Below, piece by piece: positions 11,411-21,900 of a stretch of 64,000 nt of DNA (position 1 is its first letter; each line of letters starts with the position of its first letter). Source of the stretch: Coix lacryma-jobi var. lacryma-jobi (lineage: Eukaryota > Streptophyta > Magnoliopsida > Poales > Poaceae). The stretch is from assembly GCA_009763385.1 (NCBI GenBank), contig CM019823.1, positions 46,393,528-46,457,527 on the forward strand, given 5' to 3'. The notes beneath the pieces were generated by a model. It made no database searches, had not been told where the DNA came from, and saw only the letters and a list, made by a program, of their open reading frames with translations. The translations under genes were made by a program, and so were the position numbers.

Positions 11411-11634
11411 CCAGGTTTGGGCCTCAAAACCTGGGTGTGGATGGTTTCCGAGTTTGGCCACAAAACTCGGGCTGAGGACGGTTTCCAGGTTTGGGCCTCA
11501 AAACCTGGGCGCTGAGGGTTTGCTGAGTTTGGCCTCAAAACTCAGAAGCTGGTGGGCTGGTTTCCCGGTTTGGGCCTCAAAACCGGGGGATGGCTGGAAA
11601 AGGCTGGTTTCCCGGTTTGGGCCACAAAACCGGG
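11411..11634. repeat. Array of six covarying hairpins in C1 LTR
   Basis: There are six perfect 8-bp inverted repeats with 7-8 nt loops, at 11411-11434, 11448-11470, 11485-11508, 11523-11545, 11564-11587 and 11611-11634. Left arms are CCAGGTTT, CCGAGTTT, CCAGGTTT, CTGAGTTT, CCCGGTTT and CCCGGTTT, and each right arm is the exact complement. Loops are GGGCCTCA, GGCCACA or close variants. Spacing is 37-47 bp. Stem sequence changes but pairing is always kept. Confidence 0.93.
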
Positions 11635-12397
11635 GGTGCAGAGCGAGGGCGGCACGTGGCGGCGATCCGGAGGTTGCGTCGAGGCAACGCTTCGAATTGT
11701 GCGGGCGTGGCCGTCGGATACACCTACCACCGAGTTGGTCCAGAATAACCCTAGGGTTTAGCTGGTTCGCTCTGTAATTAGAATAGAGAGGGGTAGAGTA
11801 GGAAATAGACTTAGGCTAGTAGTAGGATAAGTAGTCGGGAGACACCCTCCTCCCATCTATCTCAGTTAGTCATCTCAGTCATTTGCTCTTTCGCACTTAG
11901 GGTTTCCTGCTCTCCCATCCCCTGCTGTAGCTAGCTGAGATCCGTAGAGAGACTTGCCTCTGTGTACTGTTGATTGTGAGGAAGTGAGATCGTAATCTCA
12001 CTGTTGTGCAGTTCGTGGTTGTGATTCGCATTTTGTTCGTGTTCTTCGCGGAATCCTTTTTCTCCACGACTTTCACGTCGCTTGATCTCTTTGCTCGGTT
12101 TATCTTTTGCAAATCCGTTTGAACCAAATTGTTCTAGATCGTGAGGCACTTCTTTCCACCGAAGGAATTAAACTCTAACCTCACGGTCTAGGAGATCGAT
12201 CAATTTTCGTTTCGGATCAAGTTTTCTCCCTTCCCCCGAAATTCTTCGATTCATCGATTTGGAGATAGGTTCAAGCCATGATCTCTTAGGGATAGCTCAC
12301 TATACTCCTTTTGACTCCTCTCACCAAGTTTGATCCCTAGAGGATTTGTTTTGGGTGAGATCGAGTTGAATCGGTGGACGAACAGCACTGTATCGGG

Positions 12398-12685
12398 GTG
12401 ACCGGACGCTTGGTCGAGATGACCGGACGCACGGGCAGAGAGTCCAGTCATTGAACGCTCGGTGTGTTGATCTCGTGACTTGACCGGACGCTCGGTTTGA
12501 ACATTGACCGGACGCATAGGTTCTACTGTTCATTAAGCTTGTCATCTTTTGACCGGACGCACTGTTGTTGACCGGACGCTCTCTGCTCGTGAGTCCGGTC
12601 AGGAACAGTAAGGTTCCAGATCGGTTTTTGTGTGACCGGACGCGTCCGGTCCCTGCTGACCGGACGCTGACCAGAGTCCGGTCGT
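12398..12685. repeat. TGACCGGACGC repeated motif cluster in C1 LTR
   Basis: About eight direct copies of TGACCGGACGC or close variants occur between 12398 and 12670. They are interspersed with inverted forms (GTCCGGTCA type) near 12591 and 12674. The symmetrical CCGG core agrees with the repeated-motif boxes described for Sirevirus LTRs. Confidence 0.85.
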
Positions 12686-12959
12686 GACTGTTTTGCGCTG
12701 TTTCATTCGCGGTTTGTTCGTCCGCCGTCGGAATTGATTTCCGTCTTTTGTGTTGGCTTTCTAGAGTTGTGTAGTGTCCCGCTGTGCTTCTTGGAAGCAT
12801 CCACCCTACATCTAGGGTCGTGGACATTAGCAAGCTCTAGGGTTTGTCCTTTTGGGTGACTCTCGGGACAGTGGCTACTAGTTTCCGAAAGGAAATTTTG
12901 AAGCTCCCATTCACCCCCCCCCCCTCTGGTCGCTTTCTGGTTGATTCTCGGTCCTTCAT

Positions 12960-13163
12960 GACATAGACTTAGATGACGACGAGGAGCAGGAGGAGATATT
13001 GCCTGAGCCGTCTCGCCGATCTACACGTGCCTCGACCCGCTACACCAGTTCCACCCATCGCCATGGGAAGGCCGTGGTAGAGTCCGACGACGACGATGAC
13101 GACGATGATGATGAGGAGGAGGAAGAAGTTCAGTGGGACAAGATCGCTTCCGATGATGAGTGA
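12960..13163 (+). pseudogene. C2 3'-terminal ORF fragment (env-like position)
   Basis: An open frame of 67 codons ends at TGA 13161-13163. It is very acidic, with a run of ten Asp then five Glu, and ends VQWDKIASDDE. It has no start because C1 interrupts it. Its position between pol and the PPT region matches the optional env-like ORF of Sireviruses. I cannot identify it by sequence, and it may instead be a C-terminal extension of another polyprotein. Confidence 0.5.
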
Positions 13164-13837
13164 GTGTTTGGACACTCTTCTCTTCTCTATTTCTCTCTTT
13201 TTGGTGACTTGTTGCCAAAGGGGGAGAATTAGGTGAAGAGAAGGGGGTACAACACTTTCCTTTTCATGTCCCCATCTTTTAGTAGTTGTGAGTTGTGAGG
13301 GAGTTTGATTCGATCAAAACTCTATGTTTGTAATATTACTCTATGATGCTACTTCTTAGGCTTGGATGTGGACATGTACGTTTGTTTGTTTATCTAGCTT
13401 GTCATATCTTGTTTAGACTTGTTGTTGATCATGCTTTGTGGCTGTTTTGATTTCCGCTGTGTTTGCTGTCTGTAGCCTGAGCGGCAGTGCCGCTCCAGGG
13501 CCGGCAGTGCCGGGCTCCGGCAGTGCCACGCCCAGAGCGGCAGTGCCGCTCTGGCTGACAGGCAGCAAACCTCTCTGATGTGCTTAAACTGTCATTCGCA
13601 TCATGTATTATTCTTGACACAGTTTAGTTGCACCCCACAAAGTTATTAGATGTGAAACTGAACCTATTTCTCACTTTTGAATATGTGAATGTTGGCCTCC
13701 AATGCCATTTTGAGATTTCAGCTCTCATTCACACATTTAGGGGGAGGTTTCACACCTAAGCTTCTAAATCTCAAGTATTGTACCCTTTTATTGTAAGCTT
13801 CGATTGTGTTGTCATCAATCACCAAAAAGGGGGAGAT
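13164..13837 (+). other. C2 3' non-coding region with PPT motifs and RM boxes
   Basis: PPT-like tracts are at about 13217 and 13739, and the terminal AAAAAGGGGGAGAT ends at 13837. Four CGGCAGTGCCG-type near-palindromes lie at 13481-13549. A short inverted repeat, GTCATCAATCACC at 13811-13823 and GGTGATAATGAC at 13871-13882, brackets the PPT and LTR start, as in C1. Confidence 0.75.
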
Positions 13838-15108
13838 TGTAAGTGCAATGAAGCCCTAATTGTGGGTTTTGGTGATAATGACCACATGATTGGAGAACTA
13901 ATGAGATTTATGAAGATGACAAGCAAGTTAATGTTAAGAAAGGATGATGCATATGTGTTGGTGGACCCCTCATACTATATTTCATCGGATCCGGACTCAA
14001 AGCGCTATATCAAGCTTTTTCATTTGAATTTGAGTTATAGGAATGCCGTACTATCAAGGGGAATGCAAATACATTGCTATGGTTGAATGACATGTGCTCA
14101 AACCAACCCAAGCCATCCTTATTCCTAACCAAAGACAGCTGCACCTATTTCAGATCTGTTCCTGTCTGTCTGGTAGGCGCGGCAGTGCCGCCCGGGGCGC
14201 GGCAGTGCCGGGCCACGGCACTGCCGGGCAAAGGCCGGCACTGTCGCGACTTATTTTAACCGTTGGAAGGCAGGGGATATTTACTCCATCTCCCTGCCAC
14301 CCCAACGGTCACCCACGACCATTACTCTTCTCCTACCTCCAGACAAGGCTTCCTCTCCCCATTGAAGGCCCCCAAGCTCTCTCTCACCTAATCTTTGATT
14401 CCTATTGATTCCAAGTGAGTTAGAGCCTCAAACCTTCACCAAAGAGAAGCCCTAGCTGAGATCTACTTCCTAAAGCACTTGATTTGAGCCATAGCCGGTG
14501 GATTTGCTTCTATTACTCTTGGGTTCTTGGAACCCTAGCCGGCTAGGTGTCACTCTAGAGCCTTGCCAACTTGTGTGGCGGCCTAGGGAGGTTTGTAATC
14601 GATTGTGCAGCTAGTATTATTACCCCTCACCTCAAGGATTTGGTTCCTTGACTTGAGAACGAGGTAGAGTTGCAAAGCTCATGACCTAAGTGGTCAACCT
14701 CAACAACGTGGAGGTAGGCAAGCCTTGGTGGCGAGCTGAACCATGGGATAAATCACTTGTCTCTTGTGCTTACTTGTTTTCATACTACATACTTGTGAGC
14801 TTGTGATAGATTCTAGGGTTTGGCCCGATCTACTCTCTACTTCATATTTGGCTTGTTAGAGTTAGTTCTGCTAGTTCAGGAAGCTTGTTGTAGCATTTCC
14901 ATTCATATAGAATTAGTTGGTAGTGGCTAGATTTCGAATTGCAGTCTCAGGTCTCACTCTGCGCGGCAGTACCAGGCTGAGGCCGGCAGTGCCGGGGAGC
15001 GGCAGTGCCGGGCACAGAGCGGTAGTGTCGGGCTTATCTAATTAAGTTTTGAGCTGTGATTTTTGACAGGCCTATTGACCCCCCCTCTAGGCCACATACG
15101 TCCTTACA
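13838..15108 (+). repeat. C2 3' LTR
   Basis: It starts TGTAAGTGCAATG directly after the PPT and ends ACGTCCTTACA, so the first and last six bases are perfect inverted complements. Length is 1271 bp. CGGYAGTRCCG-type motifs cluster at 14179-14245 and 14963-15032. A CCCCCCTCTAGG stretch precedes the end, as in other Sireviruses. The right flank is CCAAG (15109-15113); its partner duplication should be upstream of the window. Confidence 0.85.
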
Positions 15109-15293
15109 CCAAGGCTCAAGAAAGATCAGGAGGAATTTGTGTAAGGTGACGTACAACAGAAGCTTTTGATGAAATTGAAGAATATATGAAGGCGTTTCCA
15201 CAACTTGGTGATCGTTTCAGGTTGTACGTGGCGGCCGATAGCCTTGTAGTAGGATCGGCCCCTATTTTAAGTTTAAAGGGAAAAGATAAGTAG
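15109..15293 (+). pseudogene. G2 pol fragment (RT/RNase H junction)
   Basis: From 15159 the frame reads EAFDEIEEYMKAFPQLGDRF and then LYVAADSLVVGSAP, ending at TAG 15291-15293. This matches the connection/RNase H start of Tat-type gypsy pol. The preceding 50 bp show the same domain in another frame with a stop, so there is also a frameshift. No RNase H catalytic core or integrase follows. Confidence 0.7.
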
Positions 15294-16458
15294 CAGCTAG
15301 CTTTAGTCGAAAATGTTAAACCCAGAGAAGGGTATTCGGCTGTAAAGAAATTTTGTTTGTATATGCGTCGCTCGTGAACTAAGCTTCGGCACTACTTGTT
15401 GAAAGCCGAACGCGGGAATTCAAGAATATTTGTATACAGCCGATGTAAAGCATCGCCTTTAGCAAAAAAAAATGTTCCAAAAAAGTTTAAGCTATAGCCG
15501 ATATTATTTATATCGCCTTTTGTGCAAGTGAGGGTTTCATTAACCTATAATAGAGTTGCAGATTTGTTTTCCACTGGTATATTTGTTCAGCTTCCTCAAT
15601 GTCATATCTCTTGGACAATTTTCTGAGGAAAGGGCCTGAGCTTGGTTGGAGATAGGCCTTGCCTCGAAAGGAAAGGAAGCAGTAAGACAAGAATGGATGA
15701 ACAAGGAAAGCTACCGCAAGGGGGCAAGAGATCAGTTTTTTATGACGCCAGTGTTGATGCTTGGCTTCCTCCTGCCTCACCCTCGGTGGAGTGCTTGTTG
15801 TGTTTGTTGTTACCTGCCATTATTGAAAACGCGGGCGAAAGATTTTTTCTCTGGCTTGAGCTTAAAACTGAGAAGTGGAAAGTTTGCGAGTCAAACTATT
15901 TTGATTAAAGTCAAAGGGGATGGCCTGTCTGGGGTCATATTTATAGAGCTATGACTTGCACACTGGAAGACCAAGCATCGGAGTAGGGTTTTCACAGCTT
16001 ATGGGCCGTTGCTGGGCCAGATCGGATCTTTTGACGATTAAAAGGAAATCATGACTCCAAAGTCAGGAAGCCGATAGGATTCAGCTAAAGGTTATTCAGT
16101 TTTGACTGGTTGTTTGAAAAACTCATATTACCAATTGACACTGGGAACAGAGACAGGAAGAATCCTTAGGGAATACTATCCTGGTGTTGTCATGGATCGG
16201 GAAATTGAAGGAAGACTGAATTTTTTAATCTGAAATAACCGATTACGGCAGTTGTCTGCAAGACACAGATTTCTGATACAGTTATCAGCAATAGCCAATG
16301 TGATATGCATCGCCGTTGAAGCGAAAAACAGAGATCAATAATCAATACGCGAAAACAGAACACACATTGATCTCGAAGGATCAATCACAGGTTGATTTCA
16401 AAAGGACGAACAGGAAAACTTCTTATTCACAAAAGGGAGAACAAGTTACAATAGAAAG
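15294..16458. other. G2 non-coding region
   Basis: This is AT-rich DNA scattered with GCCGAT/ATCGGC words, as in untranslated regions of this gypsy group. It probably includes the 3' UTR of the antisense ORF. I see no supported gene. Confidence 0.5.
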
Positions 16459-17129
16459 TCAGTTCGTCCATTCTATCCCATTCCTAATCGGGAGATCAAA
16501 GTCAAAGGAATCAGCCAGATCTGTTCCAGCTTCTTTCATATCATTGACAGATCGTGTCACCCTGTGTTCTAGTCCTCGCTCACAAACATCAAAGTTACGG
16601 TAGTCGGCACCGGAATGGATCCGGACAGCGTTAAAGGCAAGCGCTGCGCCATAACCCATACCGGCCCTGGAGATGTCGGGGAGAACTCGGTTAACCTCAT
16701 TCACCCGTCTCAGGGCTGTCGTGCCCGGTACATTAGCCGTGACGGCAAGATCAGCAACAGCAGCTTCGAGGGAGTGAAGCTTGGCCTCCAGACCTAAAAG
16801 GAGAAAGAGTCAGTAAAAGCAGGGAGAAAGAATTGGGAAAGAAATGATATGAACGATACTTACCGGCGGCCCGTTCCCGAGCAATGTCACGCTCTCGAGA
16901 GATTCGGGTGATCTCCCGATCCTTTCCCTCCAAATCAAATTGAAGATCTACAAGCTTCTGGATCAGATCCTTGGGGAGGTTGTCACCGGTTCTCCTGAAG
17001 AAAGCAACGATGTAAGAACTACTGCTTCATTTTTGGAGCAATCAAGAGAAGGAAGAGAGGAGCAACCTCCTCTTAGAGGTGCTGGAAGCTTCGAACTCGG
17101 AGCTATGGCGGCTCGCCTCGGAAGACATC
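16459..17129 (-). pseudogene. G2 antisense ORF remnant with intron
   Basis: The minus strand starts ATG at 17129 (MSSEASRHSSEFEASSTSKRR) and soon meets a TGA. A second open segment then carries a helical, charged stretch (NLPKDLIQKLVDLQFDLEGK...RDIARERAAG). A GT donor near 16864 and an AG acceptor near 16796 suggest an intron. The last exon (LEAKLHSLEAAVADLA... to DFDLPIRNGIEWTN) ends at 16459. The N-terminus and C-terminus resemble the antisense protein of Tat-type gypsy elements, but the central PF04195-like domain is missing. It looks like an internally deleted version of the protein whose N-terminal half is seen in G1. Function unknown. Confidence 0.55.
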
Positions 17130-17399
17130 TTCTGGTTGATTGGGGGTAACAGGAGAAAAGAGGGTTTTCTGGTTTGAGAATGAAGCAGGGGAATTCGGGA
17201 TGCACAAGTCAAAACAAAGCGAAGGAAGATTTTAAAGGATCCCAAGAGGTGCATCGGGAGATGAATCGGTAGGTGAAGTAATTATGACATGCAAGATTTC
17301 TACAGAGGTGGATACTTTTGGGGATTCCACGTATGTATATGGGAAAAGGAATTTTGGAACAAATATTTGTCCCAAAATTAGGGGGCATGTGTTGATACC

Positions 17400-18958
17400 A
17401 GATTTTCACTCGCACGAGGATATGACAAGTGGACCTAGCCAGCAGGGGGGAACAGATTTCGGCAAGCAATCAGGCGGCTGCTTTGGTCCTCGAAGTTTTT
17501 GGCAAATGCCTGTGCGGTCGGCTATTTTGCAGAATGGTGGCTCCATTCGGGAGATAGATGTTGCAAATAAAGCCGGCTTGCATGAGAAGACACGTGACAA
17601 CAGAGTATGCCGAAGAAATTGGGAGTAGAATTTGTATCTTTCCCTATTTTATTATGTAAATCGTAATCGTTTAGGACTCGTATTTCGTCCGGGGTATAAA
17701 TATAAGCCCTCGACCATTGTAAAATTGTTCACAACCATATCAATACAAATCGGCTCCGTGCCACCCTCGAGTCCTTAGTCGTGTCGTCGAGTTCTTCGAG
17801 AGGAATCATCGATCCGTCGACCTCCGTAAGTACCGACAACCTTGTTATCATGTCTAGTATCATGCGGTGGATTTAGATATGATGCAAGTAGTCTCGTATG
17901 TTAAGCTTAGTATCGTGCGGCGGATTTAGGCTTATGATGGGAAGTTTTTGCTTGTGCCTTGTATCGTGCGGCGGATTAAGTCATGAGTAAAAATAGTTAT
18001 CGGCTCTATTAGATTTGACAGATCTGATAGATTCATTAAGTTATTATGTGTAATATGTTTTATTTATTTAATTCTTGTAACACTCTTTTGCCCAATCTAG
18101 ATTGATCTTTGTTCGGCCTTGTTCCGCAAGTTCGCTTGTGCTTTTGCTAATCATAATATCATGATGGCCGGATCAACTTTCAATCCAGATTGTTACATGT
18201 TGTGGGTTCATGCATGTTAATTACGATTAGGCTTAGATAAAACTAGGTATCGTGCGGCAGATGCAGGTTTTAGATCAGTCTGATCATGCTTGCTTGTTTG
18301 TTCCTTCTTCATGGACCCCAATTCGGCTGGTTTGCCGATTTTAGTTATGCTTACACGAGTAACAAGCTTTTATAGATCTGTTCAAATATATGTATGCTTT
18401 TAGCTTGTTATAATTAGATTGTATCATGTGGTGGATTAATCTAATTATAAGAAGTGGTGTAGACTTATAGCAAGTGGTATCATGCGGTGGATTAGCTTCG
18501 CTTGAGTTTATGCCTGACGGGTTTATGAAGACTAAACGTGCGGCAGATTAGTTGGATTAGCCTATGCATGTGTTATTTGAATAGATCTATTTTTTGCAAG
18601 TTACCTGTTTATAATATCCTCATTTTGTTCAGGCATGTCTCTCTTTACATACGCATTCGGCAGTCAATATGTTTTACATACTTTGCTCTCATACTTGCCG
18701 AATGACTTTATAAACATGCTTTTACAGACAGCTTCTATAGTTGTGTGCCATCGTGATTGGCTTTCAAAGCCGTACATATGGAACTGTCTGGTCTCACCCG
18801 ACATGTTTCAGAGGTATTCTCACGTTTTTATCCCTTGTTGGTTTTTAGGTCAAACCGACTGGCACGTCTCCGGATTCGACATACTCCGGGCACCCGATTG
18901 AAGCTAGCTTTTCGGCTTGCTGTGTGCTTGGCTCGAGGTGTCACTTTTTGCGCCAACA
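17400..18958 (+). repeat. G2 3' LTR
   Basis: It begins TGTTGATACCAGATTTTCAC after an AAAATTAGGGGGCATG tract and ends TTTTTGCGCCAACA, so the ends are TGTTG...CAACA. Length is 1559 bp. A TATA box (TATAAATA) starts at 17695. Downstream, short units of ATCGTGCGGCGGATTA type recur around 17860, 17915, 17970, 18245 and 18480. The right flank is TGGGC. Confidence 0.75.
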
Positions 18959-21900
18959 TGGGCACATGCCCATCTTTTTTTTATGATATTCATTTTTTCC
19001 TTTTTTTTGAGGTTCCGGACACTTGTCTCTTTTTATTTCCTCAGGATCTTTCTTTTTTAGGTTTCGGACACTTGTCCCTTTTTATTTCCTCGGATTTTCT
19101 CTCTTTTTTTAGTAGCCATGTGCTTCCAAACTTTTGAGAGGATAGCAACAGATAATCATGAGCATTTATGCAGAAGATGGATGAAATGTGTAAGTGATCT
19201 CAAATCAATAGCATGATAACTTCTCAAAGGATCAACAAAGCTTAATTTAACTCAATACAATTATTAGTCATATTAATATTGGAAACTCTCCGGAACTCTA
19301 GTGTTGTTTAGAACAAGATAAAAGCAGCTCAGATCATCACATGTCATATCTTTCAACTATCTAGACTCTGGATCAAGCATTTACTACCCATAAATTTAAT
19401 TTCATTTTTAAGCATCATTATTAATCAGGAGAACTCATGCTTTGAAGGCTAGGTACTTGAAAGAAATTAGATAGAGCAACTATTCATCATTTCCATGTAA
19501 AAGATAAGAGAGAGAGTTCTTCTTTTATCATTAACTTCTTAAAACAATCTAAGCAAACTTAACATAGTATTTATTTAACCTAACACACTTTATTATAAAT
19601 AATATAAATAACTAAGATAATGAATAAGACATACTTGGATCACGAAGATAACGAGGGTGCGTCTCCCCCAAGCCGGTTTCCTTAATAACGTTGAGCCTTC
19701 ATGTGCCCGTATATTTTTGTCTCTTTTTAATTAATGGTGAGCCTTCATGTGCTCACATTTTTTTAATTAATGGTGAGCCTTCATGTGCCGATATATTTTT
19801 GTTCTTTTTATTTTTAGGGGTGAGCCTTCGTGTGCTCACTTTTTTTTTAATTTGAATTTGTTTTTATAAAAACATAAAAAGGATAAAGATACTTACGTGG
19901 ATACATGGGGGTGCCTTCCCCCAAGCTGAATGTTGACGTAGTCGTTCGATCTTGTAATGTAGCAGACTGGCAGTGGATATGTCCTTCCTTTATTAGAGCT
20001 TTGATTGATGTTGATGTTTGTTGAGAGAGTGTTCCAACACTGGATGGAGCATTCACTAGCTCGTCAGCTTTTCTTGGCCTTTCAAATCTTGTGAAACTCA
20101 AATAGACAACAAAACTTGTGGAACAGATTAAACATTAGTGGTTGGTCACTTAAGCCTTAGTTGTCTAGAATAGAATTTCAGTAAGATCTCTTTCTCAATA
20201 TTTTTATGATGCAAGAGAAAATGTGCAACAGGATGAATGTATGCATATTTATTTTTATTATTTTTATGCCACCACAGTGAATATTCCTGTGGGCTTTTTA
20301 CACACCATAGAATTATTCACATGGGGCTTCATGATGCAGTGTAAAAATTGCAATATTTTTATTTTCTTTTCTAATGCAATGCAGAAATTAAAATGTTTGT
20401 GAATTAAATATGATGATGCAAGAAATGGATATGAATTAAATATGAGAAATATGCAGCAAAGTAAATATAAAGATAATTACCGATTTTTACCTTTTGGTGA
20501 AGGTTCGGATATTTAGGTCCGACGAACCGAACCTTCCCTTGGTTCAGACCTCCCAAGGTATGTCAGACGTTTGGAAAGTTGTTATTGATTGTACCTCTCA
20601 GATGCAGATATTTTCTCCCATACTTTCTTGGTCTGAGTCTTCACTTCCTGTGGTTCACTGTCTTGAGGTTTTTCTCATTTCTTTTCCGGGACAGTATCGA
20701 TAGCTTCTACTTCATGATTGGCCTATCTATTCTTGATAGTTTGTCTTCTTTGGCTTTGAGAGCGGCGTCTTTCACTTGTGTTCTTCTTGGGTGCTTCATT
20801 GGGCATGTAATTGATGAAGTTGCATCGTGCCTTTTCTCTAGGAAAGTGAAAAATGGATTTTCTCTTGTAGATGATTGTACTTGTAGTGTAGAGGAATGGT
20901 CTTCCTAGGATGAGGTGGACATCATCGTCTTCTCATGTCGAGAATCAAGAAGTCTGTGGGGACTTCATGACCTCTAATTCTGACTACGACGTCTTCCATC
21001 ATTCCTTCTTGTTTATGCCTCTTGATATGGTGTCACTCATGTCATTTGTTCGTCCAGCAGTTTGAAGTGAAGCGTTAATTGTGGATGCTGGCAGTATCTT
21101 GCTCAGTGTGCATGTTCTTGTAGATCTAGGACATTCACTCTATAGAATTTGGGATTGACTTCTCCATGTTTTGCCCAAGAGTGTGTCCTGCTCATAAAGA
21201 CAAGGTAGAGATCAAGTGCATGGGTTCTGTTGGTGGAAAAACACCAACAGAACCAAAAGTTTTGTTTATTCTCCTCTAACCTTAGGCACATTGCACAAGA
21301 CAAACTTTTTGTTTATGTGTTCTATTCAATCTTAATATGAGTGATAGGATCAGAAGATGAAAGTAGCATCTTAAATATTTAACAGATCAAATTACTTAAC
21401 CCAAGGAAGGATAATTTATGCATAAAGTGTCGATCTTTTCATGATTGAGATATATCATCTTCCAAAGGTTAGATGCACAACATTTTAGCTCATTTAGTTA
21501 AGACAGTGAGATTCAAGATAGTAAAGCTAAGATCAAAGGACTAAACATGTTAAGTTGATTAGGTTGGATCAAGTGAGGTACAACTTAAACATGTTTTGTT
21601 CTTTATTTATGTTCATACTAGAATCAAGAAGAAGCTTTTAAAGTGATGGTCACTTACCTTGAAATGTTACTTTGTCATTGAAGAGTGATTGTGTCAAACC
21701 TCCTTGTGGAAGCTTCTCTTGTCTAGTTGGTTGTTGTTTATGAATGACTTGTCTTCTCTTGTTTGTCTCACAGTGTGCTTGAGATGAGGTAGATCACAGT
21801 GGAATCATATTTATAGGTATCGACCTTCCTTCTCTATGTGTCGACTTATCAGTGTAGGCACATTGTTTCTCGAGTATGCTGTCTAGGATCCTCTCTCTTT

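Larger units (their letters stand above)
6206..12958 (+). mobile_element. C1: Ty1/copia Sirevirus, left part outside window
   Basis: The copia pol starts in the protease region directly after the G1 LTR. It is followed by a 1.5-kb non-coding region with several PPT-like motifs, a terminal PPT and a 1989-bp 3' LTR. Long LTRs, multiple PPTs, an inverted repeat around the terminal PPT and repeated motifs in the LTR are recognised Sirevirus (SIRE/Maximus lineage) hallmarks. The 5' LTR and gag must lie upstream of the window, beyond G1. Confidence 0.82.
10970..12958 (+). repeat. C1 3' LTR
   Basis: It starts TGCGGATACATG right after the terminal PPT and ends ...CGGTCCTTCA. The CACCCCCCCCCC...TCTGG stretch just before the end is typical of Sirevirus LTR termini. 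Length is 1989 bp. It contains an array of six hairpins (11411-11634) and a cluster of TGACCGGAC repeats (12398-12685). The outer termini beyond TG and CA are not inverted matches. The right end is fixed mainly by the reappearance of C2 sequence at 12959. Confidence 0.75.
12959..15108 (+). mobile_element. C2: Ty1/copia Sirevirus, 3' end only
   Basis: The end of an acidic ORF resumes at 12960. It is followed by a non-coding region with PPT-like motifs, the terminal PPT and a 1271-bp LTR with TGTAAG...CTTACA inverted termini. The rest of the element should lie upstream of the window, beyond C1. C1 apparently inserted into the C2 3' ORF. Confidence 0.8.
15109..18958 (+). mobile_element. G2: Ty3/gypsy (Tat-like) element, 3' part
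   Basis: A short pol fragment is followed by non-coding DNA, an antisense ORF remnant, a purine tract and a complete 3' LTR. The layout repeats that of G1, with internal deletion of most of pol and part of the antisense ORF. The left portion is expected upstream of the window because C2 inserted into its pol. Confidence 0.72.
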
